From assembly GCA_015179025.1 (NCBI GenBank), contig WHUX01000015.1, positions 124,001 to 188,000 of the forward strand: a stretch of DNA of 64,000 nucleotides. The letters run 5' to 3'. A model generated the notes under the pieces. The model saw only the letters and a list, made by a program, of their open reading frames with translations. It was not told where the DNA came from and made no database searches. Below are positions 58,514 through 64,000 of the stretch, one piece after another; the stretch's first letter is position 1, and each line of letters opens with the position of its first letter. The stretch comes from Terfezia claveryi (lineage: Eukaryota > Ascomycota > Pezizomycetes > Pezizales > Pezizaceae). Made by a program: the position numbers and the translations under genes.

Positions 58514-61186
58514 ATGTCGCCATCGATACCTCAGCCACACATCATTACGCAGTACCGGAACCAAATATGGCACTCCCTCGACAATAACCTCATCTCCACA
58601 GCGTTATTCACAGCCGAGCGGCTGCATGCGTATGATCCAAAGGGGGGAGATTCAGTGCATCTATTGGCGTTGTGCTACTTCCGGGATGGGCAGATTAAGA
58701 CGGCGGAGTCGCTTACACGAGGATGGCCGAAGCATGTTGGGTGTGCATACATTTATGCACAATGCTGCTTGGAGTTAGGCGGGGGGAGGCAGAAGGATGG
58801 AGTTGCTGCGTTGGAGAAGTGCAAGGGTCAATGGAATGGGACGTCGTCATGGGGTGAGTTGAGCATCCGGGGTCTGGGGCCGAGGACGGCTTTAAAACAT
58901 CTGGCGCGCTCGGGGTATACTGACTGAGCTTAGATAAACACACCGACACAGAGCGGAGGGTGCTCCCGGATGCTGCTTCGATATGGTGTCTCTTGGGAAA
59001 ATTATATCACACCGATGGCAAACAGAAGCAATCTATTGAGGCGTTTGTTCAGGCAGTCAAGCTCAACCCATTCATATGGGAAGCTTTCGAGGGTCTATTA
59101 GATACAGGTGCATACCACTAGTTTTGCAATCGGAGAAATGTGCTAATGTGTGCAACCAGGGATAAAACTGAGAGTAAACAATATCTTCAAGCAGTCACCA
59201 GAGATGCTAGCCGCAGTGGTTCAAACCAACCCCACATCAATTCACGAGGATGCATCAGCTTCAGTTCCATCTTTACATCTGCCATCAAAAGCAGCAAGTG
59301 AAAATATCCACCAAGACCCATTTTCAATCTCAACAGCATCTACAATAGCATCTAGACCAGAGTCTGGATTATTCACGAAATTGAATGAAAGCATTAGTAA
59401 TGGATTGGGAGGTGGTGGGCTTGATGCCGATACAGCTATTGCGGCTCGGGATTCACATGACAACATGATGGGGATTGAACGACAAGTGAAGCCTACTGGC
59501 GCACCTCTTAGAAAGACTCGGGCAGCCACAGTAGACATAGGTTCACGGCGGGGCTTGACTAGCAGGAATGCAAAGGATATCAATAATGAGGTACCTAAGC
59601 GCACAACTTCTCAAATGACGGCGGAGGCCCCGGCGACTAGACGAAGTACACGACTCCTGAATACGAAGTTAACGAGTAAATTTGTGACTGGGGGTTCAAT
59701 TGCGGATAGGAGTGGGGTTAATGCAAAGGAGAGGGAGGCGAAGAAGGCGAAGGCGATAAGTTCGCGGACGAAGACGGTGCATATTGCAACTGTGGCAGCG
59801 GCGGAAAAGCTGGGGAAGGTACGACCACTACCGCAGGAGGCGGAGAATATAGATATTACTGTAAGCATCCCAGATTGATATTAAGAGGGGATGTGATGCT
59901 AATTTAAGGGTAGATGCTGGACGCTAAACCTTTGCCGCCCCCGGTGAAGCAAATAAATGAGAAGCAGCAGGAGGCTCAATTGCATATGCTTGAAATGTTC
60001 AAAAAGCTAGGGACAGGATACTATGCACTTGCGCGTTACAGCTGCCAAGAAGCCTTACAGGTTTTCAACTCATTAACCCCATCACAAAGGGACACCCCCT
60101 GGGTTCTCAGTAAGATCGGCAGGGCATATTATGAAATGGCAAATTATACTGAGGTCAGTCAGGCAAATCCTCGCATAGATGTTGCAAAGTAAACTAACTT
60201 CCTCCATGGGATAACTAGGCAGAGAAAATCTTCCAGAAAATTCGACAAATTGATCCAACCCGCACCCGCGATATGGAAGTTTACTCTACCCTCCTGTGGC
60301 ACCTACGGAAAGACGTCGAGCTGTCGTATCTTGCACACGAACTTGTAGAAGTTGATCGCTTGTCACCTGCCGCATGGTGTGCCATTGGCAATTCGTTCTC
60401 GCTCCAAAAAGACCATGAGCAAGCCCTGAAATGCTTCAAGCGTGCTACGCAACTAGACCCGAAATTTGCATATGCATTCACGTTACAAGGTCACGAGCAT
60501 GTGAGTAGTGAAGAGTACGACAAGGCATTGGTTGCATATCGAAGTGCAGTGTCTGCGGATAGCAGGCACTATAACGCATGGTACGGCCTGGGTAAGGTGT
60601 ACGAGAAGACTGGAAAATACGAGCTTAGTGAAAGGCATTTCAAGACAGCTGCACAAATTAATCCGACTAATTCGGTGCTGGTGTGCTGTATTGGGATGGT
60701 GTTGGAGAAGACTAAGAACTATAAGGGGGCATTGGCGCAGTATGATTTGGCGTGTAAATTGGCGCCTAGAAGTGCGTTATCGAGATTCAAGAAGGCGAGA
60801 ACGTTGATGGCATTGGGGAGTAATCTGGTTCGTGGCCCTTTGAAATTATTACTTGGATATGGCGCTGATGTTTGTGGATGGATAGGCTGCATTGGAGGAA
60901 TTGCAGATATTGAAGGATTTGGCGCCTGATGAAGCAAATGTACATTACACGTTGGGGACATTATATAAAACGCTTAAGGATAGAACGAATGCTATTAAGC
61001 ATTTCACGACGGCATTGCATTTAGATCCTAAGGTGTGTGGTCATTTTACTCTTTAACAATCACCCGGTACATACTAATTCTCTATTTCTGCAGGCAAACC
61101 AGCGTATTAAAGGGGAAATGGAAACCCTCGAGGATGCAGATATGGAAGAGGACTCGGAGGTTTACCGTCTGCTGGAGCACTCTTGA
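58514..61186 (+). CDS. bimA: Anaphase-promoting complex subunit 3 (BimA/Cdc27/Nuc2), TPR protein
   Basis: Seven exons: 58514-58853, 58934-59107, 59160-59860, 59914-60153, 60219-60827, 60886-61032 and 61094-61186, giving 767 aa, near the usual fungal BimA length. The N-terminal TPR block opens with QYRNQIWHSLDNNLISTALF and RLHAYDPKGGDSVHLLALCYF. A disordered, basic Ser/Thr-rich linker (exon 3, about residues 190-400) follows. The C-terminal TPR array runs from GYYALARYSCQEAL through YEMANYTEAEKIF, CAIGNSFSLQKDHEQALKCF, YNAWYGLGKVYEKTGKYELS and VHYTLGTLYKTLKDRTNAIKHF. The protein scaffolds the APC/C and binds the IR tail of Cdc20/Cdh1 for cyclin and securin ubiquitylation. The exon 5 donor (CTG|GTTCGT at 60828) is weak but the only in-frame choice. 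The ATG gives a family-like N-terminus; see the open frame upstream. Confidence 0.95.
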
Positions 61187-64000
61187 TAGACCAGATTAAC
61201 GTACAAAGTCCCACCCGCATTCGCTTTTCGTGGCGCAAATTGGCGTTTCTCTTCTTCCTATCATTCATATGGGTAGCGGGGCATATTGCATGGATTGGAT
61301 TAATTCCTTTCTTGTTGTTTAACGGAGCGTTTTACTTTTTTCGTTATGGGGGCTCGCTTTCAGATTCACCTTGATTAAAGCTGGTCGTTTACTTTTCTTT
61401 CATTAGTATGCCTGTGTGTTGATGTTAGGTGATTGGTTGAAGCAGGCCGGCATTCAAAATTCTTCCCACATGGGGCTATTATAATATTCTTTTTTTTATT
61501 TGCTTTGGGGACTCAGGTGGCTTCGGGTGTTGCGCCATGGAGGTGAGGTTGAGTAACATTGATAAATGAGGCCACATGATACCCATATCGCCGTGGAAAT
61601 TGCGGCTCTTGCCTTTATTGTCCGGGATCAGGTCTGCTGGCGGATGGGGGTTTGAACATAGCTCCCGCCCTCCCGCACCGCACTCATTTTAACTTTTTTT
61701 GACTGTATTGCCTTTTTTTCACTCTCGTCCTCCATTGTCTTTTTTGCATAAACTAAATAATGTTGCTTTTTGGTTTTTAGTTTTCGGTTCTGGTTTGGGG
61801 TATGGTGGGTAGTGTGGCTTTTCATAATATTGATCTTGTTTGTGTGCTTGCTTGTTCGGCGTAGTGCTGGGTTCTTATCGTGTTGATTGACTGATAAAAT
61901 GGCGGGTGCTTTTTCTTCTCCTACTAGGTCTATTAACTTAACTTGCGTCAAGTATTTGTTAAGCGCGGTACAGCTATAGTGGAGGGATTATAGGATAGGG
62001 GGTAAAGAATGAAGTGGGATGGGAGGGCTTTATTGTAATTAGTTTGAGAAAGTGAATGAGTTATGGCTATGGAATGCTTACGTGACTGCCTGCTGTGAGA
62101 TGCTTTTTTTGTAACTTGCCTCTGAGGTAGTTGAGGGTAAGTTGGTGAGCGAGGATCCAACCAAAATGGCTGGCCCACCACGCCCACCCAATAGCACTTG
62201 AACAATTTATAGAGCAGAGAAATATGTATGTTAGGTATATTTTAAAGAACAATGCCAGTTAAGTACCTCGATGAGATAAATGGTTGAAAACGCTCAATAT
62301 CCTCTGCGTAGTAACAGCGTAAGTAGCTACTACAAGATATATGATAGAAAGTAAGTTTCAGAGCTATCTAGTTGATGAGCTTATAGGTTTTAAGTTTTGT
62401 CCACTGTGACTCTTTTGGCATAAGGGGCATCATAGCTGTTAGGGCACTCGTTTCCCTTTTGATTTTTTAGATCTCAGGGTAAATCATCTGGTTTGACTTG
62501 GGCCAACTCCACTCAGGGTAACGAATTGGTAGGAGCATTCCTATGAGAATGTGGTTTTTTTTTGGACATTGATGAAGGTAGGTACTTGGGAATTGGGCTT
62601 TTAAATAGGCCTGACATTGCGCTCCGCACCCACATCCGCACCAAATAGACTTGTTGGATGGAAATCCAGCAGAATGATTATCTGGAAAAATACAGTGACG
62701 GCCAGTTGTCATTCCTTTGCCCTGAGGGCCAGATCTAGGGGCGGGAGCTCTATTATACGTTTGAAGTAGGTATCGGATGGCAAAGCAAGAGTCCAGGTCC
62801 GCAAAAATCCGTTCCATCATGCCATGGTGAGGGAGCTGACTCTAGCCTGGGGATGAAAATCAGCATGTCGTGGGTAGGGTAGGGTAATTGTAGGTGTGAA
62901 GGTGGGTGAGAGTTAGGGGCTTGATGGGGGAGGTACCTATAGTATGCTAGTAAACGGGTGAAGGAGAAGGAGACTACTAGGGTACCCACTGGCTCGGGGT
63001 TCTATGAAGCTAATGATAACTGATGTCAGAAATAAGTTACGTGTCCCTGCAATCGATGGAGGAGAAATCAGGGCTTTCAGACATGCAATTCGACTTTGAC
63101 GGCTATGATGCGGAGTTACTGGGATTATTTCTTCCTCGAGTAGAGCAAACCTCTCTAGTTGGATCCAATAATGGAGAATACACAGTAAGGGAGGTGTAAG
63201 CCAACGGTTACTTTTTTCTAGGTATGAAAGTGCTATTTCCGTCGAGATCTCAACGCCGATTTTTTAAGAAAATTAAAGGACAATTGCGCAAACAATGGAA
63301 AGCAGATCTAGGCGAGGCCGACTTGTGCTTAGCAATCTAATTATGGAGGAGTGATAATCGTGATCTCTCTACCACCACTGATTGGGGTAGGCTGTCTATC
63401 TTAATCCTGTCGAAGGCTATGTACTGTAGATGAATTATAGCTAAGGGTGTTTTGCGTGCTTGGCTGTTGGACTCTGAATAGGCTGTGATATCGCCAGCAA
63501 ATCTCCGCAAGGAGGGCAGTACAAGTCTTTTTACCCCCTTTATTTTACTTCTGCTGGGGAAGAAGTTGTTTGGATACGGCCATTTATCACTTTAGTATGT
63601 ATCCCCGTCTCGGAGACCCAGCTGGACACCGAGAGCCCATGCCCTCGCTTTGTGTCCATCATTGAGCTCTTATTGTCTAGCAAGGAATGAAGTATCACAA
63701 ACTATGGAAATATCACCATGCAGATTAATACTCCACTACAACTTCTACTCGATAATGAATATTTTTACATAAGTAGTCTTATGCATATTCTTCTCGTTAC
63801 TACAACCATTGCTCCACCACAATTACGAACTACTCCCCTCACAACAATATACAAGCACTACTGCGTCTATCTCACAATATCCAACCAGACCACATGCACC
63901 CAAAGCAGCCCAATCACCGTATCACAAAGAGTAGGTGAAGCTGGTTTCCTTAAGGGAGGGAGTATGAGGATCCAAGGTTGAGTGGGCTTCGTTATCCAAC
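61187..64000. other. 3' flank and intergenic region, no gene recognised
   Basis: Frames such as 61628-61951 (minus) and 62467-62820 (minus) are compositionally biased or short and carry no motif. T-rich runs just after the BimA stop (61385-61500) suit a 3' untranslated region. Nothing else is supported. Confidence 0.5.

Noticed and set aside
58209..58778. Two other plus-strand frames ahead of and over BimA exon 1
   Set aside because: They are out of phase with the clearly conserved TPR frame and owe their openness to GC-rich repeats.
1..64000. tRNA, rRNA genes and CRISPR arrays
   Set aside because: I looked for T-loop and cloverleaf patterns, rRNA cores and spaced direct repeats and found none that I can support by eye. 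A tRNAscan-SE run would settle the tRNA point.

Overview
The window is nuclear DNA of a filamentous ascomycete (Pezizomycotina). The signs are short GT-AG introns of about 50-80 nt with CTAA/CTGA-type branch sites, a velvet-family regulator, a TALE/KN homeobox gene of fungal type, and ascomycete versions of Doa10, Nup82, CBP20 and BimA/Cdc27. I cannot fix the class; Leotiomycetes or a neighbouring group would fit. Exon structures below were spliced by eye. In every confident multi-exon model the exon lengths sum to a multiple of three.

Layout. 2.1-5.5 kb (minus): a 1088-aa membrane-anchored, coiled-coil/amphipathic repeat protein. 6.6-12.2 kb (plus): an eight-exon Doa10/Ssm4 ER ubiquitin ligase of 1737 aa. 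12.2-22.8 kb: no recognisable gene. 22.85-23.85 kb (plus): a small divergent velvet-domain protein. 27.2-27.8 kb (plus): a small protein with an 11-residue charged tandem repeat. About 28.0-28.6 kb (minus): a broken pogo/Fot1-type transposase. 29.06-30.34 kb (minus): an AIG1-like GTPase ending in a CaaX box. 32.56-33.27 kb (minus): the cap-binding protein CBP20. 33.49-36.09 kb (plus): Nup82, divergent from CBP20. 36.1-44.3 kb: gene-free and rich in small insertions, including a 186-bp MITE. 44.35-45.68 kb (minus): a TALE homeobox factor. 45.7-58.1 kb: again no recognisable gene. 58.5-61.2 kb (plus): BimA/Cdc27 (APC3). 61.2-64 kb: nothing recognised.

Functionally this is a set of unrelated housekeeping genes (ER-associated degradation, mRNA cap binding and export, nuclear pore, anaphase-promoting complex) and regulators (velvet, homeobox), separated by unusually long decayed spacers. 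The CBP20/Nup82 pair shares one short divergent promoter, and both products act on the mRNA export path.

The most unusual signal is in the spacers. A family of 11-30-bp micro-insertions carries the end TAGTCTGGTTGGCAC (or its inverse), and many copies are flanked by 9-bp direct repeats, four of them perfect. They look like miniature remnants or excision footprints of a DNA transposon that makes 9-bp target-site duplications, as Mutator-like elements do. No intact parent element lies in the window.
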